From Cohnella lubricantis (GTDB lineage: Bacteria > Bacillota > Bacilli > Paenibacillales > Paenibacillaceae), in the NCBI RefSeq assembly GCF_014212015.1, contig NZ_JACJVN010000016.1:1-64000 (forward strand): a stretch of 64,000 nucleotides of DNA. The letters run 5' to 3'. A program made the translations under genes and the position numbers. This document shows, in pieces, positions 1 through 7,956 of the stretch; within the stretch, counting starts at the first letter, position 1; each line of letters starts with the position of its first letter. The notes below the pieces were generated by a model, which saw nothing but the letters and a program-made list of their open reading frames with translations, was not told the origin of the DNA and ran no database searches.

Positions 1-325
1 CCTCCGCTGCAGCGGAGGCATCCAATGCTGCGGACGCGGATCCAGACGCAGCCGCGGATACGCTTCCGCCTCCGGCAGCTTCCGTCTCGATCAAGCAGAC
101 AGGTGTGCCCACCTCTACCGTCTCGCCTGCGCCTACTAGAATTTTCACCAGAATGCCCTTCGCTGTCGAGGGGAGCTCCGCGTTCACTTTGTCGGTCAGC
201 AGCTCGCAGAGCGGCTCATACATGTCTACTTCTTGGCCGGGCTCCTTGAGCCAGCGGTCGATCGTCGCGGAGACGAGCGATTCCGCGAGCTTCGGCATGA
301 TGACTTCAATCGTTTGCTTCGGCAT
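1..325 (-). CDS. bkdB: Branched-chain 2-oxo acid dehydrogenase E2 (dihydrolipoyl acyltransferase), N-terminal part only
   Basis: The minus-strand frame opens with ATG at 325 after AGGAGAG with a 5-base spacer and runs off the window start, so only about 108 residues are seen. Residues 1-78 form a lipoyl domain; the lipoylated lysine is Lys46 in DKVNAE. An Ala/Ser/Gly-rich hinge follows, as is usual between lipoyl and E1/E3-binding domains. The E2 core would transfer the branched acyl group to CoA. The gene follows bkdAA and bkdAB closely and belongs to the same operon. The E2 catalytic core is outside the window, so the branched-chain assignment rests on the neighbours. Confidence 0.9.
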   Translation of the reverse strand, partial: MPKQTIEVIMPKLAESLVSATIDRWLKEPGQEVDMYEPLCELLTDKVNAELPSTAKGILVKILVGAGETVEVGTPVCLIETEAAGGGSVSAAASGSASAALDASAAAE

Positions 326-346
326 GAATTCTCTCCTAACGCCGCT

Positions 347-1333
347 TTAGAATTTGGCCAAGTCCAGCATCGCGGCTTTGAGCTTATCCTTATTAAGCAA
401 GTAGTGCTTCTCTCCCGGCGGATTGATCGGCATTGCCGGCACGTCCGGCGCGCACAGCCTGCGGATCGGTGCGTCCAAGTCGTACAGCAGCTCCTCCGAG
501 ATCATCGCTGCCACTTCGGCGCCTACGCCTCCGGTCTTGTTATCTTCATGCACGATCAGCACTTTGCCCGTGCGGGCGGCCGCTTCGAGAATGCCTTCCC
601 GGTCCAGCGGCTGAATCGTCCGCAGGTCGAGAATGTGCGCTTCGACGCCTTCTTCCCGCGACAGTTCTTCCGCCGCCTGCATGGCGAAGTGAAGCGGCAT
701 GCTATAGCCGATGACGGTAATATCCGTGCCTTCGCGCATGACGTTCGACTTGCCGATCGGCACCGTATATTCGCCCTCCGGCACATTGTCGGCTATTAGC
801 CTGTAGCACTTCTTGTTCTCGAAGAAGAGCACCGGATCCGGATCGCGGATCGCGGACAGCAGCAAGCCCTTCGCGTCATAGGCGGTCGCCGGAGCGACGA
901 TCTTGAGGCCCGGCGTCCCGAAGAAGACGGATTCCGGGCACTGCGAATGGTACAAGCCGCCGAATATGCCGCCGCCGATCGGCGCGCGGATGACGAGCGG
1001 ACAGTCAAAGTCGTTGTTCGAACGGTAGCGGATCTTCGCTGCTTCGCTAATGATCTGGTTCGTCGCCGGGAACATGAAGTCGGAGTACTGCATCTCGGCG
1101 ATCGGGCGCATGCCGGCCATCGCTGCTCCGATGGCGACGCCTGCGATCGCGGATTCCGCGAGCGGCGTATCGATCGAACGAAGCTCTCCGAATTGCTGCT
1201 GCAGCCCCTTCGTCGTGCCGAACACGCCGCCCTTCAGCCCGACGTCCTCGCCCATGACGAACACGCGGCTGTCGCGCTCCATCTCTTCCTTCATCGCCGT
1301 CCGAATCGCTTCGATATATTCCATCACTGGCAT
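347..1333 (-). CDS. bkdAB: Branched-chain 2-oxo acid dehydrogenase E1 beta subunit
   Basis: 328 residues. It forms the E1 heterotetramer with BkdAA, which decarboxylates 2-oxo acids from Val, Leu and Ile on thiamine diphosphate. The family signatures MGEDVG near residue 27 and the long transketolase-like beta fold with conserved PIAEMQYSDF are visible. The reading frame extends 20 codons further upstream, but ATG at 1333 has AGGGGAGGTG 8 bases upstream and is the likely start. It begins one base after the bkdAA stop, so the two are translationally coupled. The length fits BkdAB (about 327 residues). Confidence 0.95.
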   Translation of the reverse strand: MPVMEYIEAIRTAMKEEMERDSRVFVMGEDVGLKGGVFGTTKGLQQQFGELRSIDTPLAESAIAGVAIGAAMAGMRPIAEMQYSDFMFPATNQIISEAAKIRYRSNNDFDCPLVIRAPIGGGIFGGLYHSQCPESVFFGTPGLKIVAPATAYDAKGLLLSAIRDPDPVLFFENKKCYRLIADNVPEGEYTVPIGKSNVMREGTDITVIGYSMPLHFAMQAAEELSREEGVEAHILDLRTIQPLDREGILEAAARTGKVLIVHEDNKTGGVGAEVAAMISEELLYDLDAPIRRLCAPDVPAMPINPPGEKHYLLNKDKLKAAMLDLAKF

Positions 1334-1334
1334 A

Positions 1335-2369
1335 TTAGCGCACCTCCCCTGCTTCGGCATCCTCTGCGTATACATAGCGGAAGGCATCCTCAACGGCTTG
1401 ATAAGGCGCGCGTTCCCCGTATTCGGTCGCTTCGTCGAGCTCCTTGCGGATGTTCGCTTGAAGCTCCTGCTCCTTCTCCTCCGACCACAAGCCGACGCTC
1501 TCCAGATAGCTGCGGAATGCCGGGAGCGAATCCTTGGCGCGGTGCGCGTCTACCTCTTCCTTCGTCCGGTAAGCCATGTCGTTATCGGATGTCGAGTGAG
1601 GCGTGACGCGGTACGTCATAATCTCGATCAGCGTCGGGCCCTCGCCCGCCAGCGCACGCTCATGCGCTTCGCGGAAGACGCGGTACACCTCGAAGGGATC
1701 GTTGCCGTCGACGCGAATGCCAGGGAAGCCGTACCCGAGCGCGCGGTCGCTAATCTTGCCGGCCGATTGCTTGGAGAACGGAATCGAGATGGCATAACCA
1801 TTGTTCTGGCAGACAAAAATAACCGGGAGCTTCATGACGCCTGCGAAGTTGCAGCCCTCGTGGAAGTCGCCTTGATTGCTTGAGCCCTCTCCGAAAGAGA
1901 CGATCGACACGGAGGACTCTCCGCGCATCTTGGCCGTTAACGCGAAGCCGACAGCGTGCGGCACTTGCGTCGTCACGGGACTTGAGCCGGTAACAATCCG
2001 CAGCCGCTTGCAGCCGAAGTGGCCCGGCATCTGGCGTCCTGCGCTGTTCGGATCCTCCGCTTTGGCGAACAACGAGAGCATCAGCTCTTTGACGGTCATC
2101 CCAACAGAGAGTACGAACGCATAGTCGCGATAGTACGGCAGGAACCAATCCTTCTCCTTGTCCATGGCGAACGCCATCGCCACTTGCGACGGTTCCTGGG
2201 TAATGCCTGAGATATGAAAATTAACTTTGCCTGCGCGCTGCAGCAACTGACCTCTCTCGTCGAATCTGCGGGCAAGCATCATCTTCTCGTACATCTGAAC
2301 GACTCGTTCGTCCGTCAAGCCAAGGGCGGCGTGACGGGTATCGTTGGTTACGGAGTTGGTTTGGGTCAA
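1335..2369 (-). CDS. bkdAA: Branched-chain 2-oxo acid dehydrogenase E1 alpha subunit
   Basis: 344 residues. The thiamine-diphosphate motif runs from GEG at 160-162 to NN at 189-190, and the GRQMPGHFG and TGSSPVTTQVPHAVG blocks are typical of BkdAA rather than PdhA. The start is TTG at 2369, with AGGAGGGG 6 bases upstream; no ATG is available nearby. Together with BkdAB it decarboxylates branched 2-oxo acids and loads the acyl group on the E2 lipoyl arm, feeding branched fatty-acid synthesis. It follows lpd, but a terminator hairpin and a palindromic leader separate them, so it may have its own control. Confidence 0.95.
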   Translation of the reverse strand: MTQTNSVTNDTRHAALGLTDERVVQMYEKMMLARRFDERGQLLQRAGKVNFHISGITQEPSQVAMAFAMDKEKDWFLPYYRDYAFVLSVGMTVKELMLSLFAKAEDPNSAGRQMPGHFGCKRLRIVTGSSPVTTQVPHAVGFALTAKMRGESSVSIVSFGEGSSNQGDFHEGCNFAGVMKLPVIFVCQNNGYAISIPFSKQSAGKISDRALGYGFPGIRVDGNDPFEVYRVFREAHERALAGEGPTLIEIMTYRVTPHSTSDNDMAYRTKEEVDAHRAKDSLPAFRSYLESVGLWSEEKEQELQANIRKELDEATEYGERAPYQAVEDAFRYVYAEDAEAGEVR

Positions 2370-2392
2370 AGCGGCCCCTCCTGTGATTTAGT

Positions 2393-2429
2393 GTTATAAC
2401 CTGGTCTTAATACTTGAGACCATTATAAC
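2393..2429 (-). promoter_or_regulatory. Nested palindrome in the bkdAA leader, probable operator
   Basis: On the minus strand this stretch reads GTTATAA, TGGTCT, nine bases, AGACCA, GG, TTATAAC. Both the inner (TGGTCT/AGACCA) and outer (GTTATAA/TTATAAC) arms are exact inverted repeats. The upstream arm contains a TATAAT -10-like hexamer at 2422-2427; no good -35 is seen. The dyad lies between this hexamer and the bkdAA ribosome binding site, where a repressor would block transcription. The regulator is not identifiable from sequence. Confidence 0.55.
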
Positions 2430-2440
2430 GCTAGCTTCCG

Positions 2441-2493
2441 CAAAAAGAAACGTCCGATTCGAGAACAGGCGATGAAAGTTCTCTAATCGGACG
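2441..2493 (-). terminator. Rho-independent terminator after lpd
   Basis: A 16-bp stem (CGTCCGATT...AATCGGACG with one mismatch, 2451-2466 paired with 2478-2493) with an 11-base loop is followed on the minus strand by a T-rich tail (TTTCTTTTT). It lies directly after the lpd stop codon and ahead of bkdAA, so lpd transcripts should end largely here. Confidence 0.85.
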
Positions 2494-2509
2494 ATAAGTT
2501 CCCTAGTCG

Positions 2510-3946
2510 TTAGCCGTGCCCAGCCGTTCCTTCCAGCGCTGCCATCACTTCCTGCAGCGCTTCCGACAGCGTCGGATGCGGGTGGATCGCTTGGCCGATC
2601 TCCCACGGCACCGCGTCCAGCAGCTTGGCGAGCGACGCCTCTGCGATCAGATCCGTCGCGTGCGCGCCGACGAGCGAGACGCCAAGCAGATCGCCGGTCG
2701 CGCGATCGGCGACGACTTTGGCGAAGCCGTCCGCTTCGCCATAGACGAGCGCCTTGCCGAAGATACGCATCGGGATCCGCGCCGTCTTCACGTCGAAGCC
2801 AGCCGCCTTCGCGTTCTCTTCGTTCCAGCCGACGGATGCCGCTTCCGGCCGGGAGTAGATGCAGCGCGGCACATCGCGGTCGGCGGTGCGCGCAGTCGCG
2901 CCCGCACGGCCGAGCAGATGATCAACGGCTACCGCCGCCTCATGCATAGCCGCATGCGCCAGCTGGACGCCGCCAATGCAATCGCCAATGGCATAAATGT
3001 GAGGCTCGCCGGTCTGCAAGGTGACCGGATTCACCTTCACGAAGCCGTTCTCCGCGCGCACATCCGTATTCTCGAATCCCATGTTCTCTACGTTGCCTTG
3101 CCGACCGATGGAGACAAGCATGCGCTCCGCAGCCAGCTTAACGGAAGCTCCTCCGGCCTCGATCTCGACCGACACCGCCCCTTCAGAGACTGCGCAGCTC
3201 CCAGTGTCCAGCTTCGCGCCAGTATAGATAACCACGCCGCGCTTCTTCAGCAGCTTCGCAAGCTCGCTCGATACATCCTTTTCCTCGCCAGGCAGGATGC
3301 GATCCGCCGTCTCGACCAGCGTTACCTTGCTGCCGAAGTCGCTTAACATTGATGCCCATTCAACGCCGATAACGCCGCCGCCGACGATGATGGCAGAAGC
3401 CGGCAGCGACGGCCATTCGAGCGCCTCGTCGCTCGTCGCGACGTGCGTGTCGTCGTAAGGCAGACCTTCGAGCCGGCGCGGACGGGAGCCGGTCGCAATG
3501 ATCAAGTGGCGCGGCACGATCGTCTCGGACTCTCCATCCCCAAGTTCAACGGCAACCGCTCCGCTGCGCGGCGAGAAGATGGACGGACCGATAATTCGGC
3601 CTGTGCCGCGAACGACTTGAATCTTGTGCTGCGCCATAAGCGCCTGAAGACCTCGGTGCAGTTGCTCCACGACAGCGTTCTTTCGGGACATGACGCCATC
3701 CCACTCGACGGCCGTCCCGGCTTCCGGAACCCGTATGCCGTAAGCATGCGCCTCCTTCAATGTGGCGAACACCTCCGCGCTGCGAAGCAGCGACTTCGAT
3801 GGAATGCACCCCCGATGCAGACAGGTGCCTCCAAGCTTGTCCTTCTCGATCAGGGCGACCGTCTTGCCGGCCTGCGCCGCGCGAACCGCCGCCGTATATC
3901 CTCCGGGTCCGCCGCCGAGCACGGCGACATCCACTTCGATTGGCAT
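2510..3946 (-). CDS. lpdA: Dihydrolipoyl dehydrogenase (E3)
   Basis: 478 residues. It reoxidises the dihydrolipoyl arm of E2 using FAD and NAD. The N-terminal FAD motif GGGPGG (residues 11-16), the redox-active disulfide Cys42/Cys47 in GGTCLHRGCIPSK, the NAD-binding GGGVIGVE block and the C-terminal HPHPTLSE containing the active-site His-Glu pair are all present. Start ATG 3946 has GGAGGA 8 bases upstream; an ATG 18 bases further upstream would overlap that binding site and is unlikely. Its position ahead of bkdAA suggests it serves the Bkd complex (LpdV), though E3 can be shared with other 2-oxo acid dehydrogenases. Confidence 0.95.
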   Translation of the reverse strand: MPIEVDVAVLGGGPGGYTAAVRAAQAGKTVALIEKDKLGGTCLHRGCIPSKSLLRSAEVFATLKEAHAYGIRVPEAGTAVEWDGVMSRKNAVVEQLHRGLQALMAQHKIQVVRGTGRIIGPSIFSPRSGAVAVELGDGESETIVPRHLIIATGSRPRRLEGLPYDDTHVATSDEALEWPSLPASAIIVGGGVIGVEWASMLSDFGSKVTLVETADRILPGEEKDVSSELAKLLKKRGVVIYTGAKLDTGSCAVSEGAVSVEIEAGGASVKLAAERMLVSIGRQGNVENMGFENTDVRAENGFVKVNPVTLQTGEPHIYAIGDCIGGVQLAHAAMHEAAVAVDHLLGRAGATARTADRDVPRCIYSRPEAASVGWNEENAKAAGFDVKTARIPMRIFGKALVYGEADGFAKVVADRATGDLLGVSLVGAHATDLIAEASLAKLLDAVPWEIGQAIHPHPTLSEALQEVMAALEGTAGHG

Positions 3947-3997
3947 AATCAGATTCCTCCACATTCCATTCTTCGAACGATCCTAGTCCTCTTAATT

Positions 3998-4026
3998 ATT
4001 CTACCTTTTTTTAGCCGCATCGACAA
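3998..4026 (-). promoter_or_regulatory. Sigma-A-type promoter for lpd
   Basis: TTGTCG (4021-4026) and TAGAAT (3998-4003) are separated by exactly 17 bases on the minus strand, about 50 bases upstream of the lpd start. Confidence 0.65.
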
Positions 4027-4085
4027 AACGCATTCATGCGGTTCCTCAACGAAAGGCGAGCGAAGCATGCTCTAGCCCCACATTA

Positions 4086-4114
4086 TGGACAGAATACAGG
4101 AAAATAGGTATGAT
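4086..4114 (+). promoter_or_regulatory. Sigma-A-type promoter for the yqzF-like gene
   Basis: TGGACA (4086-4091) and TATGAT (4109-4114) are separated by 17 bases, ending 27 bases before the GTG start at 4142. Confidence 0.65.
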
Positions 4115-4141
4115 ATAAAGAACTGAAGGAGGGCCGTTCCC

Positions 4142-4432
4142 GTGAAGTTGGTCATTACACGTTTGATCGCCATACTGCTTCTCGTTATTCCCGGGATTGC
4201 AGCGGCCTACGGTTTCCTGATGATGAAGGACTCCTTATTCGATTATTTCGCTGATCTGGGCAGCGTCGATCTGGCGACGCCCCAATTCGCTTGGCTGAAA
4301 TTCCTGATCGGATTCGTGCTATTCCTGCTAGGGGTCGGCTTCATCGCCGGCTGGATCTTCTTCCGCGACCGCAAGCACAACTATGTATCGTCCCGCTTCC
4401 GCCCGAAGCGGCCTCGTCCTCCTGGCGCCTGA
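4142..4432 (+). CDS. yqzF: DUF2627 small membrane protein, YqzF-like
   Basis: 96 residues with two hydrophobic segments (about residues 5-25 and 50-74) and a basic tail rich in Arg, Lys and Pro, so the C-terminus is probably cytoplasmic. The length and the two-helix plan fit the DUF2627 family, and in Bacillus yqzF also lies beside the bkd genes. Start GTG 4142 follows GGAGGG. Its molecular function is unknown. It is transcribed away from lpd and converges on araC. Confidence 0.8.
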   Translation: MKLVITRLIAILLLVIPGIAAAYGFLMMKDSLFDYFADLGSVDLATPQFAWLKFLIGFVLFLLGVGFIAGWIFFRDRKHNYVSSRFRPKRPRPPGA

Positions 4433-4460
4433 GTCAGCTGTACGAACAGCGCCGACATCC

Positions 4461-5408
4461 CTAATCCATAGCGGCAATCGATACGAACGCTTTCCCGCCG
4501 TCAGGCGAGGAAGGCGTTTTTGCTTGCGCGATATTCCGGGCCTGGCGGCGGTATTCCGAAGGACTGCATTGGAATAACGTCCGGAACATTTTGCTAAAAT
4601 AACTGAAATTGTCGAAGCCGGCCTCAATTGCCGCTTCGCCTACGTTCATCCCTGACTCGGCCAATCGCAGCGCGGCATGGCGCAGCCTCAGGTGATTGAT
4701 ATAGTCAATCGGCGTCTTGCGCATATACGACTTGAACGTCCGGCTGAAGTGGCCCTCGCTCATTCCCGCGACGACCGCTAGTTCTCCAACGGTCAGCTTC
4801 TGCGAGAATCGGGTCTCGATATAAGCCAGCGTCTCCTTCAGCCGTTCGACCGTACGGGTATCCGCAGGCATGTCCGCTTGACGCTCGCTCCATTCGCCGC
4901 TGCTCCAAATGTCCGCAAACAGAAGAATGAGCTCCCCCTTAAACCGGGCTTCCCGAGCCGGATCGGCAACGGATTCCATCCCGTACAACCGTCCTAACCG
5001 GTCAAGCACCATCGCCCCTCCCTTCGTCTTCGGGGAGAACGGCATCTGCAGCGCAATTCTGCCGCGTCGAAGCGGCTGCAGGAAGCTCGCGGCAATGGCG
5101 TCTCTGGCATCGACCAGCCAATCCGCATCGAATACGATCGCCTTGTAGGAACATTCCGAGCCGCCCAGCTCATATGCTCCGTGCAGCTCGCCTCCAGGCA
5201 CGAATACCGCTTCCCCGGCATGCAGCTCAATCTCTTCCGAGCCGATTCGGAACAGCGCTTGTCCTTCTTCAACGAGTAGAAATTCCGCCTCTTGGTGCCA
5301 ATGGTTCTCCAGCAACGGCTGTCCTGATTGGCGTTCCATAAAGTAGACGCCGACCGGGAAATGCTTCGTGCCGTGGCTCCGATCCTCGCGCAGATGTCTC
5401 AGATCCAT
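4461..5408 (-). CDS. AraC-family transcriptional regulator with cupin sensor domain
   Basis: 315 residues. The N-terminal half (about 35-90) is an AraC-type cupin with His-rich strand HWHQEAE and the conserved PGGELHG loop, expected to bind a sugar. The C-terminal 100 residues contain two helix-turn-helix motifs (MSEGHFSRTFKSYM and AGFDNFSYFSKMFR) of the AraC/XylS family. It is divergent from the alpha-xylosidase gene, 129 bases apart, so it very likely controls that gene. Start ATG 5408 is preceded by GGAGGCG. The inducer is not known; xylose-containing oligosaccharides are the natural guess. Confidence 0.88.
   Translation of the reverse strand: MDLRHLREDRSHGTKHFPVGVYFMERQSGQPLLENHWHQEAEFLLVEEGQALFRIGSEEIELHAGEAVFVPGGELHGAYELGGSECSYKAIVFDADWLVDARDAIAASFLQPLRRGRIALQMPFSPKTKGGAMVLDRLGRLYGMESVADPAREARFKGELILLFADIWSSGEWSERQADMPADTRTVERLKETLAYIETRFSQKLTVGELAVVAGMSEGHFSRTFKSYMRKTPIDYINHLRLRHAALRLAESGMNVGEAAIEAGFDNFSYFSKMFRTLFQCSPSEYRRQARNIAQAKTPSSPDGGKAFVSIAAMD
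4486..4521 (+). terminator. Terminator for yqzF inside the 3' end of araC
   Basis: A stem made of 4486-4499 and 4504-4518 with a four-base loop and one bulge is followed by TTTTT on the plus strand. It overlaps the last codons of the convergent araC gene. Confidence 0.55.
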
Positions 5409-5482
5409 GGAAATCGCCTCCGAATATCAGAATTGTGTTAAATTAAAGCGTTATTATGCAAGAGTAAATCAATATTTATCAC

Positions 5483-5488
5483 TATAAT
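5483..5488 (+). promoter_or_regulatory. Candidate -10 element of the xylosidase promoter
   Basis: TATAAT lies about 50 bases before the xylosidase start. The region 17 bases upstream has no recognisable -35 hexamer, which would fit a promoter needing an AraC-type activator. Confidence 0.4.
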
Positions 5489-5537
5489 GTCATTGTACGC
5501 TTTGAATTCAACCTTGCCAAGAAAGGATGTCTTCCAC

Positions 5538-7862
5538 ATGAAATTTAGCGATGGCTACTGGATGACCCGCGAAGGATATGAAGTGCTCACTCCCTATGAG
5601 ATCCATGACGTAAAGGTCCATGCGGACTCGATCACCGTATTCGCGACGCACCGCCATCTCGAGCATAGAGGCAACACGCTGAACGAACCGCTCATGACGA
5701 TGGAATTCTCCTCGCCCATGAAGGACGTCATCCGGGCGAAAATGTACCATCACAAAGGTCGGAAGCGCTCCGCGCCGGACTCCTTCCCACTGCTTGCGGA
5801 AGGGAACGCGCCGGTACGCATCGAGAACAACGAGGAGTTCGTCCGCCTGACGAGCGGCGATACGGCCGTGACCATTACGAAGGCGCATCCTGTCGCGATC
5901 TCGTATACGTACCAGGGACGCCCGCTGACCGGGAGCGGCACTCGCCAGACAGGCTATGTCAAGGCTGCCGACGGGAAGCATCACTTCCGCGAGCAATTGA
6001 ACCTCGCCGTTGGCGAGACTGTCTACGGACTGGGCGAACGCTTCTCCGCATTCACGAAGAACGGTCAGGTCGTCGACATCTGGAACCAGGACGGCGGCAC
6101 GGCATCCGAGCAGGCTTACAAGAACATCCCGTTCTATGTGACCAATCGGGGCTACGGCGTATTCGTCAACCATCCCGAGCTTGTCTCGTTCGAGGTTGCT
6201 TCGGAGAAGGTGTCCAAGACCCAGTTCAGCGTCGCCGGCGAGCAGCTGGATTACTTCATCATCGGCGGCGGTTCGATGAAGAACGTGCTGACGAACTACA
6301 CGGCGCTGACCGGCAAGCCGGCCTTGCCGCCTGCCTGGTCGTTCGGCCTGTGGCTCACGACCTCGTTCACGACCAACTATGACGAAGCGACCGTGAACAG
6401 CTTCATCGACGGCATGGCCGAGCGCGACCTGCCGCTGGCCGTCTTCCATTTCGACTGCTTCTGGATGAAGGAATACCAATGGTGCGACTTCGAGTGGGAC
6501 GAACGCGTCTTCCCCGACCCTCAGGGCATGCTGGCGCGCCTGAAGGAGAAGGGCCTCCGCATTTGCGTATGGATCAACCCTTACATCGCCCAGCGGTCGC
6601 CGCTGTTCGACGAAGGCATGGAGCGCGGCTATCTGCTGAAGCGTCCGGACGGCAGCGTTTGGCAATGGGACATGTGGCAGTACGGCATGGGCCTCGTCGA
6701 CTTCACGAATCCGGACGCCTGCCAGTGGTTCGGGGATAAGCTGCGCGCGCTTGTCGATATGGGCGTCGATTCGTTCAAGACCGACTTCGGCGAGCGGATT
6801 CCAACCGACGTCGCCTACTTCGACGGCTCCGACCCGATGCAGATGCATAATTATTACACGCAACTGTATAACAAGGTTGTCTTCGACGTCCTCGAGGAGA
6901 AGCGCGGCTGCGGCGAAGCCGCCTTGTTCGCCCGTTCCGCTACGGCCGGCGGCCAGCAGTTCCCGGTTCACTGGGGCGGCGACTGCGAAGCTACGTACGA
7001 GTCGATGGCGGAGAGCCTGCGAGGCGGATTGTCGCTCGGCTTGTCCGGCTTCGGCTTCTGGAGCCATGACATCGGCGGCTTCGAGCAGAGCGCGACGCCG
7101 GACCTGTATAAGCGCTGGGTCGCATTCGGCCTTCTATCCAGCCACAGCCGGCTGCACGGCAGCACTTCTTATCGCGTGCCTTGGCTGTTCGACGAGGAAG
7201 CCGTCGACGTGCTCCGCCGCTTCACGAAGCTGAAGCTGAGCCTCATGCCGTACCTGTTCGCACAGGCGGTGAAGTCGACCCGCCTTGGCATTCCGATGAT
7301 GCGCGCTATGGTGCTTGAATTCGGTGATGATCCGGCTGTCGATTACTTGGATCGCCAATATATGCTCGGCGATTCGCTGCTCGTAGCTCCGATCTTCAAT
7401 GAAGATGGCGCCGTCTCTTACTACCTGCCGAAGGGAACCTGGACGCATCTGCTAACAGGCGAGAAGGCTATCGGCGGCGGCTGGCGCTCGGAAGCATACG
7501 ATTACATGAGCCTGCCGTTGTTCGTGCGGGAGAATTCGCTCCTTCCGGTCGGCGCGACCGACACCCGTCCGGACTATGAGTATGCGGATGGCGTCTCGTT
7601 CCACCTGTTCGAGCTGCTGGACGGCGCTACCGCCGAAGCGGTCGTCACCGATCAGAAGGGCGCAGAGAGGCTGACGGCGACGGCATCCCGCAACGGAAGC
7701 GAGATTGCCTTCGAGACGGAAGGCTCCTCCGATGGCTGGCGCTTGGTGCTTCGCGGCGTGAACGCGGTGGCAGCCGTCGAAGGCGGCACGGCCGATACAG
7801 CTGCGGAAGGCGTTGTGATCACCCCCGCATCCGCTAACGCGAAGCTTCGCATTCAGCTGTAA
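5538..7862 (+). CDS. yicI: Alpha-xylosidase, glycoside hydrolase family 31
   Basis: 774 residues, essentially the length of E. coli YicI. It should release alpha-linked xylose from the non-reducing end of xyloglucan-type oligosaccharides (isoprimeverose) in the cytoplasm, as no signal peptide is seen. The catalytic nucleophile is Asp416 in KTDFGERIPTDV and the acid/base is Asp482 in WGGDCEATYESMAESLRGG, the same numbers as in YicI. The C-terminal beta-sandwich domains follow. Start ATG 5538 has GAAAGGA upstream; an earlier in-frame start at 5487 lacks one. No transporter or xylose isomerase genes lie nearby. Confidence 0.93.
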   Translation: MKFSDGYWMTREGYEVLTPYEIHDVKVHADSITVFATHRHLEHRGNTLNEPLMTMEFSSPMKDVIRAKMYHHKGRKRSAPDSFPLLAEGNAPVRIENNEEFVRLTSGDTAVTITKAHPVAISYTYQGRPLTGSGTRQTGYVKAADGKHHFREQLNLAVGETVYGLGERFSAFTKNGQVVDIWNQDGGTASEQAYKNIPFYVTNRGYGVFVNHPELVSFEVASEKVSKTQFSVAGEQLDYFIIGGGSMKNVLTNYTALTGKPALPPAWSFGLWLTTSFTTNYDEATVNSFIDGMAERDLPLAVFHFDCFWMKEYQWCDFEWDERVFPDPQGMLARLKEKGLRICVWINPYIAQRSPLFDEGMERGYLLKRPDGSVWQWDMWQYGMGLVDFTNPDACQWFGDKLRALVDMGVDSFKTDFGERIPTDVAYFDGSDPMQMHNYYTQLYNKVVFDVLEEKRGCGEAALFARSATAGGQQFPVHWGGDCEATYESMAESLRGGLSLGLSGFGFWSHDIGGFEQSATPDLYKRWVAFGLLSSHSRLHGSTSYRVPWLFDEEAVDVLRRFTKLKLSLMPYLFAQAVKSTRLGIPMMRAMVLEFGDDPAVDYLDRQYMLGDSLLVAPIFNEDGAVSYYLPKGTWTHLLTGEKAIGGGWRSEAYDYMSLPLFVRENSLLPVGATDTRPDYEYADGVSFHLFELLDGATAEAVVTDQKGAERLTATASRNGSEIAFETEGSSDGWRLVLRGVNAVAAVEGGTADTAAEGVVITPASANAKLRIQL

Positions 7863-7878
7863 TTGGCGCCATAATTGA

Positions 7879-7925
7879 CAAAGAGGCTGTCTCTTTAGGT
7901 CATTGACCGAGAGACAGCCTCTTTG
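7879..7925. terminator. Bidirectional hairpin between yicI and the prsA-like gene
   Basis: A perfect 16-bp inverted repeat (CAAAGAGGCTGTCTCT and its complement) with a 15-base loop lies between two convergent genes. The U-tract is short in both directions, but the position and stability fit a shared terminator. Confidence 0.75.
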
Positions 7926-7956
7926 TATGGGGTAGTACTTAACTTACGAACAGATA

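Noticed and set aside
5508-7067. A 519-residue minus-strand open frame inside the alpha-xylosidase gene
   Set aside because: It is the antisense shadow of a GC-rich real gene, rich in Arg, His, Val and Leu, with no ribosome site and no recognisable domain.
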